A stretch of DNA of 64,000 nucleotides from Auriscalpium vulgare (taxonomy: Eukaryota; Basidiomycota; Agaricomycetes; Russulales; Auriscalpiaceae), in NCBI GenBank assembly GCA_019915015.1, contig JAHBBC010000018.1, forward strand, positions 434,001-498,000. Reading direction: 5' to 3'. How positions within the stretch are numbered: position 1 is the stretch's first letter; each line of letters opens with the position of its first letter. This document shows positions 41,431 through 53,121 of the stretch, piece by piece. The translations under genes were made by a program, and so were the position numbers. The notes below the pieces were generated by a model, which saw nothing but the letters and a program-made list of their open reading frames with translations, was not told where the DNA came from and ran no database searches.

Positions 41431-43969
41431 CTTGGGATTTGCAGCGGCCAAAGCTGGCACCAGGCTCGGCGTGCGTGCTCGACATCTGTCATGTGAATAT
41501 GCTAACAGCGTCGTCCTCGCAGTTTGGCATAACGAGGGGAATCGCATCCTCAGCAGCGGGTCTGACTGGCTCTGCGCTGGAATTGGCATTTGGCGGCTAC
41601 CTGGGCACAGGCGAAGGTCTCGGGAATGCTGTCGCGTCCGCAATCACCGCGATTGAGAAACTCGCCCTGCTTCCCATCGTCCTCGGCGAAAATCTGACCT
41701 CAGCGTCTATCGTCGCAGCATACAGCTCCATGAATGCCTTCGGCTCCATCTTTCCAGGCAGCGACGAGACATCTTTTTCGCTTGCCTCATTCATTACACT
41801 CGTGCGCCGCGAGTGGAACGAACCGCAGCTCGGCGAGCACCTCCCAGAGGAGCACTACAGCGTCATGGAGGTCGCGCGCGCGCTTGTGGCATGGGGTGCC
41901 CTCCAGGGCGTCACGTACGACTGGCAGGTCAAGCAGTGGAAGAAGCACCTCCGCGAGATCCCCTTCCACGACGAGTCCCAGTCCGCTTTCCACACCCGAC
42001 AACGCGCCGAGTCTCGCGTCAGCATCACCTCCGACGTGCTACTCGCCGGGAAGAAAGGACACATCATCACCGCCGATATCACCGAGCTCGACTCGGACAC
42101 GGACACATCCTCCTCAACAGCCACGTCCGTCGGCCCTTTGACACTGCGCCGCAGCAACCGCCTCGCCGACCTCGGCGTGCCCGCGAGCCGCCTCGGCGTG
42201 CCCAATGCACCGACAAAGAAGCCGCTGCGCGTGCCAAACTCGGAGCTTAAGCACACGCTTCGCCGGCTCTCCAAGCTCGTGCTCGCGGGCTACGGCGGCG
42301 CGTCGCTGCTCTTCTTCGGCGTGTCAACGACGCCAGCCGCATCCCCTGCACATGACGCGAGCATACGTGGAGAGACGGAGACCCTCGAGCGCGCGGTCGA
42401 CGCATCAGAATCCCAGGCGCCGGCTACGCAGTCCCCCGGCCTCACGCAGGAGGCGTACTCGTGGTGGAACGTTCTGCTCGGCCGTCACGACCACGAGATC
42501 TTCATGGGCTACGCGAAATCGCATCTGCACGACCCAGCGAAGCAGGCACGCCCATTGACAGCGGTCATCGGCGACGAGGAGCGCATGCCGCGCTTCTGGG
42601 TGCTCACCGACCACGCGCGGCGGCAGATCGTGCTCGTCTTCCGCGGCACGATGTCGCTCAATGAGCTGGCTGTCGACCTCACGTGCGAGGTGGATGATTT
42701 CGAGCCCGCGGGAGGGGAGGAAAGCGTAGACGGGCCGACAGATGACGCAGAGATACCGTCGGCGGTGCCTGAGGAGGGGGAGGCGACGGAGGCGGAGGAG
42801 AGTGTAATGCCAGGCTCGCTGCCATTTCCCACCATCCATTCAAGGCCGGCGAGCATGCGCTGGAATCCGCGTCGTATGCGGACGGCGTCGTTCATGTCGA
42901 TTGCGTCGTTCGCTACGGAAGACACGTACAAGGTCCATGGAGGGATGCTCAAGATGGCCCAGGCAATGGGCGGACATGGGAAGCCAGTGCATATTGCCGT
43001 GAAGGATGCGCTGCGCAAAAACAAGGGCTACGGTACGTGTCTCTATATCGGCTTGAGTCAATGTTTCTGACTGCTATACAGAGTTGGTGATGTCCGGGCA
43101 CAGTCTGGGCTCCGGCGTTGCAGCTCTTCTGGGATTGGTACGTTTGCTATCGTCCGTGCGAGTTCATTGCGCTGACGAGCCTCTCACAGATGTGGGCGGA
43201 CCCAAAGACATGTCTAACCGTTCGGTCCAGCGGCTTGCCCGTCGGCCGCCGCGTCTCCGTCTTCTGCTTCGGCCCTCCGTGCGTTCTTTTCCCCCTACCC
43301 CACCCACGCCCGGCTGACAGCCGCCCAGATGCCTCACAGACGCGCGCCTCGCCAAACTATCCGCGAACCTCATCACGTCGTTCGTGTACTCGCATGACGT
43401 CGTTTCGCGGCTCTCCCTTGGCTCGATCCGCGACATGAATCGCGCCGCCGCGTGGCTCTGCAAGGCGAACGCAGAGGGCAGCGAGGAAGGGCACTCCGGT
43501 GTCACGCGCCGCGCACTGAAGTGGAAGACTGGGTTCGGGGGGCCTGACGACCCCGTTTGGGTATGTCACGTCTCCCAGCGTAGCGTAGGCTTCGGTGCAC
43601 TAATGCCTGGCTTGCAGTTCCTAGCGATGCGGAAGACATTAGAAGCGAATATGCCTATGCAAAATTTATACCCGCCTGGTCGTGTGATGTGGGCAATGCG
43701 TGATGGGGACATGGAGGCTGCCCCCCTGGCAAGTGGAGACAAGAAGTACAGCGCCGAGCACGTCCCGCCAGAAACGCCCGACAAGCTGCGCCTGTTCGAG
43801 GTGCTCGACATCGAGCGCGTCTTCTCCCAGGTAGTCTTCGCGCGGGATATGCTGAGGTGCGTGTCTCTCTTCCATTGCCATCCGTTGACAGAATGACATG
43901 CTGAGGAAATCTGAATATAGCGCGCATTTACCACATCAGTACGACAAGGTTCTAGAGGAGTTGCTGTAG
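41369..43969 (+). CDS. class 3 lipase (alpha/beta hydrolase), diacylglycerol-lipase-like
   Basis: Seven exons (41369-41470, 41523-43032, 43082-43137, 43190-43278, 43329-43560, 43618-43856, 43921-43969) give 758 codons. The oxyanion block reads IVLVFRGTMSLNELAVDL and the nucleophile motif VMSGHSLGSG with Ser545. YSHDVVSRLS supplies the likely catalytic Asp, as in lipase_3 enzymes. A long N-terminal part with a hydrophobic, Gly/Ala-rich stretch (about residues 35-80) may associate with membranes, and acidic low-complexity loops interrupt the hydrolase domain. The predicted role is hydrolysis of acylglycerols. The first codons and promoter are duplicated at 36365-36500. Confidence 0.82.
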
Positions 43970-44246
43970 CTGGATCGCATATATTATATCCGGGCAAGTG
44001 TATGATGAGTGTTGAATGTTGTATCGCAAGCACTATACCTATGTAGTGATATTCCCGCACATTGCTGTACTTACCTATAATCGACGCGGATGCGTGCACG
44101 TGAATGCCTCTTAGGTGGAGGAATTCGTCACATAAGTTTTTAGACAATGTTTAGATCTGGATTTGTAGGCCATCTCCGACTGAGGCGTGCGTTTGGATAT
44201 CTTGATCATGCTGACGGGCGATGCCGTGTCACTTGCAACTCCCTTC

Positions 44247-44682
44247 ATGACTTCAACGTCTCAGCATACCTTAGACGAGCCCGACGACACATTTGAACTC
44301 TATGACCTGAGGGTAGAAGTCATCTGTCCGCCCAACGAGCGCATCCTCTGCGGCGCAAAGCCCGGGGACCACTTCACGCTCCAAGGCGAACTGCTCCATC
44401 TCCCCCCAAATCAGGGCTTCTCCATCTACTCGCTCGGTGAGCACCTACTCACCATCCTCACCATCAACACCGGGTATGTATTAAGTTTCATGATGTGTAG
44501 GTGCCGTGCTCCCGCTGCTTGCCGCGAAGCAGCGCGTGACGGCCGCGAACGACTGGATGACCACCGACGCAGAGATCGCGTGCCCGGACCCGAACTGCAA
44601 GTCGCGCTTGCGGATAACGCGGACGGGCGTACGGACGTTCAGGCATGGCGAGGCGACCGTCGTACAGCTCAATCGGAAGTAG
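44247..44682 (+). CDS. TIGR04076-like small protein
   Basis: Exons 44247-44436 and 44501-44682 (64-bp intron) give 123 codons; the frame is open 20 codons further back to 44187, so the start is uncertain. The sequence runs FELYDLRVEVICPPNERILC, KPGDHFTLQGELLHLPP, GFSIYSLGAVLPLLAAKQR and NDWMTTDAEIACPDPNCKS. This matches my memory of the small TIGR04076 family, whose function is unknown. Several Cys residues could bind a metal, but this is not shown. Confidence 0.65.
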
Positions 44683-45173
44683 TAGCAGGTACTTGGTAGC
44701 ATCTGTATCTCCGCATCTCTGCGCACTGTCGATGGGAGTCGCTTTGTATGAATTGCAGCTGGGCCGATGATGGGTCAGACAGATGATCGTGAGCCAGCGA
44801 AGGTTGAATCTGTTTACTCTGCCTTAGGGAGGCTAAATGATGGTTGTCTCGAGTGGATTCGAAATCAGAGGAACAGGCAAGGTATGTCGACGAGCACTTT
44901 ATTGGTGTCCTGGCATCAAGGCGACCGAATCCAATGATCCAGACGGCGCATGCATCGTTATGTTCAATAAATTGCGAGGTCTCTTTCAATGCAATTAGGC
45001 AGTCTTATATCTTTGTGGGTTATCCTGGCTGTGACATTAGGAACGAAGTTCGTTGCGGCCGCCCCCGTCCTTGGGTCGAACCTTTCGCCGAACTACTCAG
45101 TAGCGCATCCTCTGAGACGCGAAGCGGGCATGTGTCCCACTATACGAGGCATTCTCATTTATGCTTGCGGAGA
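44683..45173. other. intergenic, no gene seen
   Basis: 491 bp between convergent genes with no supported frame. Confidence 0.5.
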
Positions 45174-47470
45174 CTAGAATTGCACACTCTTCACGACCTT
45201 CGATATACCGGACGCCTCGCCCTGGTACTTATTCGCGTCGCCGATTCCGCCTTTGTACACCGCCTTCTGCGACGCGACGCGTTTCTTCGCTTTGTCGAAC
45301 TTCTGCCGCTTCTTCACGCGCGGGTTACGCACGCTCTTCGAACGACTCGGCGTCAGCCCGCGGTTCTTCAGGATTGCGCGCGTGAGCGAGCGCGGGCCAT
45401 TGGCATCGTCGGCGTCGTTGAACTCAGGTCTGGGCGCACGAAAAGTGAGAAAACGGGAAAGAGACAGGAGGGTAAACACGCACCGTGCCGCTGCCTTCGC
45501 AGCCTCGTAGTCCGCCTTCTTCGCCTCCTTGCTCGCGCTCTTCTGCTTTTTCACCAGCGAATAATATCCATCTGCATCTTCCTCCCCGCTGCCCTCCTCG
45601 TCTCCCTCGCCCTCCGCCTCGCCCACGTCTGCTTTGCTCGGCCGCCGCGCCTCCGGCTCCTCGTCGTCCAGATCCGCACCGTCCCCTCCGCGCCCACGCG
45701 CCTGTGCCTCGCGCTTCATCCGCTCCTCCTTCTCCTTGCGCCGCTCGCGGTACGGCACGTCGTCGTCCCCGCCCAGCGCCGCGCGTGCATGCTGCCTCCG
45801 CGCGCTCGCGCTCTCGATCTTCGCCGTGTGGAACCGCAGCGTGCGCTTCCGCGCGCTCTTGTCCGCCGCGTCCGCCGCGCCGAGCGCCGTCGCGTCGCCG
45901 TACACGTCCGCCGAGGCTGCGACCGGGGTGGGCGCGCTTTTCTTGGTCGGGACGAACTCGGGCTCGACGAGGTCGAAGGTGAAGACGGGCGCGGCGGACG
46001 CTTTGTCGGTCTTGCGCTTCTTCTTGGGCGGCTCGTCTGGCTGGATGTCCGTTGGGTTTTTGTTCTTCTTTGGGGAGGGCTTGGTTGGAACGGAGGGGAC
46101 AGGCTCTTGTGCCTCTCGCAGCAGCTCCGCGAGGTCCTCCAGCTCCATGCGACTGGACTTGCGCCCAGACTGCAATATACGGCCGATGATGTCCGAGCTG
46201 TCCTCGTCGTCGAGGGAAAGGTCCTCATCATCTTCATCGTCCGTGCCGTTCATCCCCTCGATGTCCGAGTCGGACAGGTCGAACTCGAGCTCCTCGAGCG
46301 TGTTGAGAGCCTGTTTGAGCTCGAGGAGACGCGTGTAGATGGGGTGCGTGCGGAGAAGCTCGGGCTTCTGGGAATAGCGCTCGCCGGCGCGCAGGTGGAG
46401 GTAAAAAGCGAGGGTCGTAGCGTACGTGAGCAGGGCCTCTGTAAGGAACGTGGTCAATTGGCTGACATGTTGGTAAAGACTGCGACGCACGGTAGTGTAA
46501 ATGTACCATGCCAAGGCTCAACGACTCAGGAGCATCAGCGGAAAGCCTGTCAGAGCGGATTCGGTCAAAGTGAGCGGGCCAGGATACAGGGCACGCGTAC
46601 TGTTTCAGCTTCTCCTGCGCTCGCACAATCTTCCAAGCAGTCTCGTCCCAGTCGTACGCTAAGGCCAATGTCTCCGGGCTGGTCATCTCGAGATGGCGAA
46701 CAGCAGCCTTCTTGTCCAGAGGCACAGCTCGGGTGACTACCTTCGGTGCAGGCTCGAGCAGATCGCTGACACCAACGTTCAACGAGTGATAAAGGTGGAA
46801 GATGTCAGAAACACTCACTGAATGGCTTCCTCGTCCTCCTGGGCGTCAACCTCCACGACGTCCCCGAGGCCAAAGTCGTCCTCCACCATCCCCGCGCGCA
46901 TCTTAGCCTGCAACCGCTTCGCCTCCTGCTCCTCCAATTCGTTCGCCTCTTCGTCATCCGACTCGAGTTCCGCAGCGTTCGAGGAGTAGTAGGCCGACTT
47001 CTTGCGCCCCCAAGTCTCTTCCTCCTCGCTCTCGGCGTCCGACGCATCCGACGCATCCTGGGGCTGGCTCGTAGCTTTCGCTTTGCCCTTGGACGGGCGT
47101 TTCGCAGGAGGTGCATCCTCGTCAACATCCATGGCGTCTTCTTCATCCTCTTCATCCTCATCCTCTTCCTCGTCCTCGTCGTCAGTTGATGCAGGCATGC
47201 CTTTCAAGGCAAACACCTCTTCTTCGTCGTCCCCGTCGTCGTCGTCAGCGTAGTCATCCCCGCCAAGCAGGATCTTGTCCCTAGAGGCATGAACTGTCTC
47301 CTAGTCAGCGCCAAAAGGATACAGTCGACATGCCACGCACATTGGTCCTCCTCATCCATGGGTATGTCCGACGCCTTGTTCCACCTCTTCATTCGCGCAT
47401 CCTTTTTCTCCACTGGGCGCGGACCTGACCGCTCTCTCTTTTCGCTGGCATTTCTTCGTCGACGCACCAT
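45174..47470 (-). CDS. SAS10: Sas10/Utp3, U3 small-subunit processome protein
   Basis: Six exons (47341-47470, 46819-47293, 46601-46765, 46491-46546, 45484-46438, 45174-45429) give 678 codons. The family acts in nucleolar 18S rRNA processing as part of the SSU processome. Visible features are an N-terminal basic start (MVRRRRNASEKRER), very acidic stretches at about residues 55-105, and the Sas10/C1D-type helical domain (PETLALAYDWDETAWKIV, HYQALLTYATTLAFYLHLRA). The C-terminal Sas10 block contains RSLTRAILKNRGLTPSRSK, NPRVKKRQKFDKA and YKGE-like YQGEASGISK. A 56-bp exon carries HLHYQ. Confidence 0.9.
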
Positions 47471-47780
47471 GTTGCAGTCGTCAGGAAAGAGATAAAGTCG
47501 TAAGAAACAAAGCGAGAATACAAGGTCAGAAAGCGCTCGTCGATGTGGGCACGGCGAAGCCTCGAGGAAAATGTTATGCGCCACGTGGATTTACGTCAGC
47601 ATGTCCAAATCGAATCGGCGCGTCGCGCGCTATGGGGCACGTGGTGAATATACGCGCCCACCTGACTTTGCCAAACTCGCTAACCGATCGCGACAAGTGC
47701 TGTATTATTCCTCCGAGTTCGCCAGTAAATACTATAGGGCATCAGCCCGACTCGGCCAGGATGTCACGATGTCCGTGGGG
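47471..47780. other. intergenic, no gene seen
   Basis: 310 bp between SAS10 and the next minus-strand gene; no supported frame. Confidence 0.5.
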
Positions 47781-48493
47781 TCACGGTAGCCCGCATGCGA
47801 CGCCTCTGCCAGTGAATTTAGCCTGCTTCAACTGTTCAATCATGTCCTTGATGACTGCTTCCTCGTCATTCTTGACGTTGTCCACATCCTGCATAGCTAT
47901 ACGGCCAGGCGGCTGCGACTGGGGTGGCTGTTGAGTGTGAAGAGCAGCTTGCACGCTACGGATATGGGCTTCCCTCGCCATCATGATGTTCTTGTAGCCA
48001 GCAAGGGCATTGGTCACTAGCCAGAGCGCACTCTGTACATTCTGGAGGTCCAGGATGAAACGTGGCTTGGTCGTGGACAGTTGATCGTTTTGATACCTAG
48101 CCGTGATGCTCTGAAATGTCCTCAGCACATGCGACGAGAAGAGAATACATTCGACTCACAATCACCAGGAGTGTCCTGACATTATCCACAAGAGGCACAA
48201 TAGCGTGGAATACAGGCAGCTGCCTCTCGAGCTCGTCCAGCTGGGAGATCAAGCGACCCGAAGTGTTGTTGTATAGTTCCTTCTGGCTCTCCGGGATATG
48301 GTATGTAGGCGCTGTATCCAGGTCTAGCGAGCAAGGCGTTACGGTTTGCAACCGGCCAACACTTAATACATCACCACGCACCCCAACTCTCTGCCCAGGA
48401 CCTCCGTAAGTCGTCGATGAACTTTTCTGCCCGATTGATGGAGTCTTGAGCGATGAACGACGGGCCCGCTTGCGGCGGGTGGTTCACGCCCAT
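47781..48493 (-). CDS. unrecognised helical protein
   Basis: Exons 48382-48493, 48160-48323 and 47781-48110 (introns 58 and 49 bp) give 201 codons. The product begins MGVNHPPQAGPSFIAQDS, then FIDDLRRSWAESWD, a helix-rich middle (LISQLDELERQLPVFHAIV and VRTLLVISITARYQND) and LDLQNVQSALWLVTNALAGY. It ends with a Gln/Pro patch and an acidic helix. All three joins keep frame and the exons have no stops, so the gene is well supported although no family comes to mind. Possible coiled-coil subunit of a larger complex. Confidence 0.6.
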
Positions 48494-49134
48494 TCCGCCA
48501 TTAACCTCCACCTTGACCTTAGCTCACGCGCTTGCTAGAGACGATGACCGCGGAGCATCGCCCGCACATGTGCTGGTAGTAGGCGCCACGACAGCCATGG
48601 CGTGCCATGGAATATTGTAGGGAATGTCGAATCATCACATACTCGTGATAGAGATACGGCGGGGCGGTGATTGATACTGAGCACATATATTCTGTCAAAT
48701 GCTAGAATTGCTGAGGAATGTACGCGTGATGTACGCGTGATGTGATTTAATGACATGTGCGTCAGTTCGGCATCATATCGAGACAAAGTCCCACCTTATC
48801 GAACCGATACCTTGTCGAAGAGCGGATTGGGTATTGATTGATGTGATGGGAGGGGCCCCATGAGTCACGCCTGCGCACCGATGCCGCCGCATGTATTCCT
48901 CACCGGCAGGTGTGCGATGACCGTCCATCAGAGACAACAAAATTTGGGTAACGTCGGGCAATCGTAGGTGCTCAGCGTGTGTGGAGTCGAGAAGCGATGT
49001 CTGCTATGATACGGGATGCATTTCAAGAAAGGTATTAGCTAGATGCGGTTACAAGAATATCTGTTCGCGATACGTTAGCAAGAGGGCGACGTCAGCATGA
49101 GAAACGCACGAAAGTCGACGGTTGTTGAGAATGG
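48494..49134. other. intergenic with a possible short exon
   Basis: A minus-strand frame at 48773-48990 reads HLRLPDVTQILLSLMDGHR and may be a coding exon, but I could not find partners. A direct repeat of GTACGCGTGAT (two copies) lies at about 48720-48741. Confidence 0.3.
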
Positions 49135-49736
49135 TCAGGCAGGCTTTGCTTCCTTTGGGCCTGTGTCGCTGATATGTGGAGCAGACGAGGGCTGGGTGGC
49201 CACCGGGGGCGCTTCGCCGTCTGCAGGGTCCTCGTCGAAGGAGTCGTGGTCAAAGCTGTCCTTGCAGCAGCGCATGCGAGTGCATATGCCCCCACCTCCA
49301 GGTCCTATTCAAAGAGGCAGTGTGAAAAGCGGTGAGAACGTTGGTCTCGTATGTTGGTGCACGTACTATACGTATTGCCTGCCTGCTGGGTTCCGGTGAA
49401 GCAGATGAGTCCGCCTGTGAGAAAGTGAGCGCCGGAAGTTTGTAGAGAAGAACCTGAACTCACAGAAGAATCCACAAAAGGTGGACATTCCTCAAGCTGA
49501 TTCGACATGGGTGTTAGGGACAAAACCTCGACGGTGTCAGGTGGAGCCAAGCGAGGCGCGCGCGCACTTTTAGGATCACCTGGTTCCTAAGTTAGTACTT
49601 CCAGTCAAAGGCGGGACCAGGGTGCTATCCGATGTGACGTCGATGCCAGTCCGATGGCTATCGATATTCGTGTACCAATAGTGGGAGCTTCTAACATTTT
49701 GTAGAGCATAGCGTCGCTGCCCATGTACGTTCGCAT
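49135..49736 (-). CDS. small unrecognised Cys-containing acidic protein
   Basis: Exons 49676-49736, 49464-49579, 49372-49414 and 49135-49304 join in frame to 129 codons. The first intron (96 bp) contains the branch-like TACTAAC 12 bases before its AG. The product starts MRTYMGSDAMLYKMLEAP, continues PPDTVEVLSLTPMSNQLEEC, then GGGGICTRMRCCKDSFDHD and an acidic Pro/Ala-rich tail ending KEAKPA. No signal peptide or family is seen. The start could also be one of two later in-frame ATGs in the first exon. Confidence 0.5.
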
Positions 49737-49886
49737 CGCTCCCTACTGAGACTACAAACAGATACACACCGCGAGTATTTGATGAGCTGTTATCTGTCGA
49801 TTTGGTTTCTATCTCCAAACTGCGAGATATGAATGCTACTCACGTATCCATCACAATAGCACCTCTTCGACTGGCAACTGAAGGAA

Positions 49887-51701
49887 TCAAGCGCGAACCT
49901 GAGGCATGAGCATCGACAGTTTCTCCACAAGATCCTGCTCCTTCTCGCGCTCCTTTTGATGCACGACCAACCCCGGAACTGCGCGCAGCATTTCCAAGTA
50001 CCCATCGTCCCCTTCGCAATCGAACAGCGTCAGCTCTGTGAGGGAGCAACCCTCATTGTTGCACTCGTGCAGCCAGTCGCACAATGCACCGCCGTACGTA
50101 CGCCCGCCCGAAGGTCCCACACTCTCGTCTAGAAGCAGGTTGCCCAGCTGCAGAGACTTCAGCGCCGGAAAACTGCACTGCTTCCTTGGGTCGCCATGGT
50201 TGGTCGGCATGGAGCGCCGGGTGCTTCTAGACGTCGACATCATCTGTTGGAGCTTGCGCACGAATGTCCATACAGCATCCCCAGCAACAAACAGTCGCTC
50301 CAATGCCACAGCCGAGCTCGCAATGTCCTTCCAAGCAAGAGGATCCCACTCAGCAACATCGAGGACGAGCTGTTGCAGCTGCGCTGACGCGACAGCGTCG
50401 TAGCACATGCGCGCGAGGTCGTACATCTCCATTTCAGGTTCCTCGCCTTCGCTCCACTCGAATGTGACGCATACGTCGCCTTCTTCCTCGGTCATCTCGC
50501 CACGCTCTGCAAGCGGTGCATCCTCGATGCGTCGGAACGCCTCGACACGCATGTCCCAGAGTTCCATGCCGTGTTCGAGTGTTGTAAGCCGCACCGCCTG
50601 AGGAACGAAAGGGCAGTTTGCATGCGTCCACGCCGTCACGCGGCTGAAAGCATCGCGGATTTCGTCTTCGGGTTGATGATGGATTTCCAATGCGAGACAC
50701 AGCTTCGTACAATTCGTCGCTCGCACGTACTCGAGGAATTGCGCCGTGGAATCCATGATGCCATCGATCTTCAAGGACTTCAGTCGAGACAAGAATACAG
50801 CCGGCTGGCCATTGGTGCGAAGAGGCGCATATGGCAAGGCATAGACAAGACGGAGCGATTCCAGGCTGTCCATGCGCTCGAGGGCATTCAAGACATCGGT
50901 CATGGAGCACGATGGAAGACGCGTTCGCGGACCAGGGCTTTCGAGACAGGACACGTCCAGGGACACCAACCGCGCGAGCAAGGCAGCCGTCCACGGGATA
51001 TTTGCGCCGCCAGTGCTGATTTCGAGGTACCGCAGTGCGGGAGCGCAAGTGCCGAGGTGATCGAGCGGGCCCGTATTGGTGGGAGCCCGGTATGAAATGG
51101 ACAATTTCTCGAGAAGGGGAGCAGGAAGTTCTTTGGAGAGAAGAAGGGGGGTGGGTTTGAATTGGAGGGGCCCGAGGTTGAGTTCACGTGTATGCGATAT
51201 GTGCGCGGCAACAAGCTCATACTTGCTGAGTTGGACCTGCATGTCCGCTTTAACGACAATAGGCCTCGCCTGCGACCGCTTGAGCATCTCCTCTGCCCAT
51301 CTCTCGCCTAGTGTGAACGTCACCATCGTCCAGAGGCCCGCAAAGCCTAGCGCGACCTGGCGCCAGCGCCGGCACACATAGGTAATTGCAATCCAGCCAA
51401 TGGTTGTTCGCTGTATCCCAATCGCTTTTTGCCAGACATCGCGCGAGTGCTCAGCGCAGAGCATGAATATGCGGGTGAGAATCTCGGGGGGTAGGCGGTG
51501 GATAGGGATGAGGGTATTGCGGCGACTGCGAATGACATGGAGCGCGCGCTGAATGGCGAGGTCTTCTGCATCCATCGACGCGACTGTGTGGGAAGGCGCC
51601 GTTTCACTGATTGGCGATTGGGAGACTGCAATGCGGGAAAGTCTAGCGTGAATCGCACCGTCCCAGAAGTCATTTGGGACTGCGTAATCTGGCCTGTTCA
51701 T
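49887..51701 (-). CDS. F-box protein (fifth in the window)
   Basis: A single exon of 604 codons from the ATG at 51701 (MNRPDYAVPNDFWDG). The frame is open another 62 codons upstream, but similarity to the gene ending at 4841 starts at FWDG, so this start is chosen. MDAEDLAIQRALHVIRSRRN leads to the F-box segment IHRLPPEILTRIFMLC, then GWIAITYVCRRWRQVAL and LWTMVTFTLG. A Leu-rich body follows with the same layout as the 4841 and 10079 genes. It lies about 40 kb from its relatives, so the family has both tandem and dispersed copies here. Confidence 0.8.
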   Translation of the reverse strand: MNRPDYAVPNDFWDGAIHARLSRIAVSQSPISETAPSHTVASMDAEDLAIQRALHVIRSRRNTLIPIHRLPPEILTRIFMLCAEHSRDVWQKAIGIQRTTIGWIAITYVCRRWRQVALGFAGLWTMVTFTLGERWAEEMLKRSQARPIVVKADMQVQLSKYELVAAHISHTRELNLGPLQFKPTPLLLSKELPAPLLEKLSISYRAPTNTGPLDHLGTCAPALRYLEISTGGANIPWTAALLARLVSLDVSCLESPGPRTRLPSCSMTDVLNALERMDSLESLRLVYALPYAPLRTNGQPAVFLSRLKSLKIDGIMDSTAQFLEYVRATNCTKLCLALEIHHQPEDEIRDAFSRVTAWTHANCPFVPQAVRLTTLEHGMELWDMRVEAFRRIEDAPLAERGEMTEEEGDVCVTFEWSEGEEPEMEMYDLARMCYDAVASAQLQQLVLDVAEWDPLAWKDIASSAVALERLFVAGDAVWTFVRKLQQMMSTSRSTRRSMPTNHGDPRKQCSFPALKSLQLGNLLLDESVGPSGGRTYGGALCDWLHECNNEGCSLTELTLFDCEGDDGYLEMLRAVPGLVVHQKEREKEQDLVEKLSMLMPQVRA

Positions 51702-52266
51702 GGTTGCATTGAGTTCTCCGATCATTTCAGAGGCTATGACCATACCATGAAGCCATTTTTGATGCCGTCGTCGAGACGGAAGTGGGGGCAATGACTCTGG
51801 AGGATGGGTGCAATTTGAGGACGACGTCGGTCGAGGGTCGCGACGCAAGCTGTAGGGCCACGGGAATGAGACGTGATTACTTGGCATGCGATGTACACCC
51901 CCGTACCTTCAGTCGTAGTATACGGCCCACCCGGCGAAGGTCAAACGCGACTCGCTTGCCAGTGAGTCGGAGGAAGATGGGAGCTCGGGAGAGGCCTGCA
52001 GCGCGACGCGCGCTGGATGATTGTCATAAGCGCCCATCGGGATTGGCACAGATCCATATTTTTTCAAAACTATCGCCCAGCGCTCTTTAAGAGATAGACG
52101 AGGGCATCGGCAGCATTACTTACAGTGGGTACTGTATATCCAAAGTAGACCTAGTGATTCGGATGAGACTACGAGCGGGGGATGAAGATATTTCAGGCCC
52201 GGGGCAGGCGGGCGGAAAGACCACGAAAAGTGCTATGTACCCCCTGGCATACGTATGGTGTCCTGT
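51702..52266. other. intergenic, no gene seen
   Basis: 565 bp upstream of the F-box gene; small frames only. Confidence 0.5.
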
Positions 52267-52990
52267 TCATTCCATTACATCTGTTGTCTTGAACCACTCT
52301 ATCATTTGCCTTCCCACAAGTGGCCGCTGGTCCTTAGGAAGCGTCCACCACTTCCACTTCAGCGCGGCGCCAGAAGCCAACTCTGCGTGGCGGCTCACGT
52401 AGCCAGCCCAGTCTGCAAGGTCAGCGACGTGTACCTCAGACAGACGATACGCCAGGCCACGTACCGATGTGCAGTGGGTCGACGCGGTCCAAGGATGCCT
52501 CATCGTGGTCTTCAAGGTACTTCTCCAGGGCCTCCGGAGCAAACCCGTCCACCACACCCTCGATGCGCAGATAATAGTCCAGCGTCGGGGACCTGCATTC
52601 TGCGCCGAGCGTATTTCCCTCCGCCGCGAGTCGCAGCTCCTCCCATAATGCATCCAGAACCTTCCCGACGAACCCGACGTGTCTCTGTACGGAGCGCCCC
52701 ACCGCGCTTTCCCATACATCCCCGCCTGCGTCCTTGAGCACCTCCCACGCTGCGCTCCAGGTCCACAGGCGCCAGCACGCGCGCGCAAGGTGCCCGCGGT
52801 ACGCGCTCGGCACGCGGCGCCATGTCTCCCAGGTGTAAAGATCGTCGGCGCTGGGAACACTGCTAAATGACACGGAAGCGACGTTCGTCGAGCGCACCTT
52901 GCACAGCCCGACGTCGGAGATCTGGCTGCTGACGCGGTACTGGTTTTGTATTACTTTGAAGGTGAGGCTCGGGTGCGGGACCGCCGTCGG
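52267..52990 (-). CDS. unrecognised Trp-rich protein, 5' end unclear
   Basis: The last two exons are firm: up to 52465 and 52267-52412 around a 52-bp intron. The upstream exon is open at least to 52990 with coding character (PSLTFKVIQNQYRVSSQISD). The product is rich in Trp and Leu (DLYTWETWRRVPSAYRGHL, CWRLWTWSAAWEVLKDAGG) and ends WKWWTLPKDQRPLVGRQ then IEWFKTTDVME. No ATG is found that fits cleanly, so a further 5' exon is likely. Function unknown. Confidence 0.5.
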
Positions 52991-53121
52991 CCGTGGATTT
53001 GACAGTAGGTGTCAAAATGCTTGGCGTGGACAGGGCAGTAGGGGAAGTGTCAACGGAGAGTTGCTGCGAGGCCTCAATATCGGTTCCGTACGATGAGATT
53101 TCCTCGGAGGTAGACAGCTAG

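Noticed and set aside
44844..46736. 630-codon plus-strand frame
   Set aside because: It lies antisense to SAS10/UTP3, whose six exons carry clear family motifs; the long frame is a by-product of GC-rich codons.
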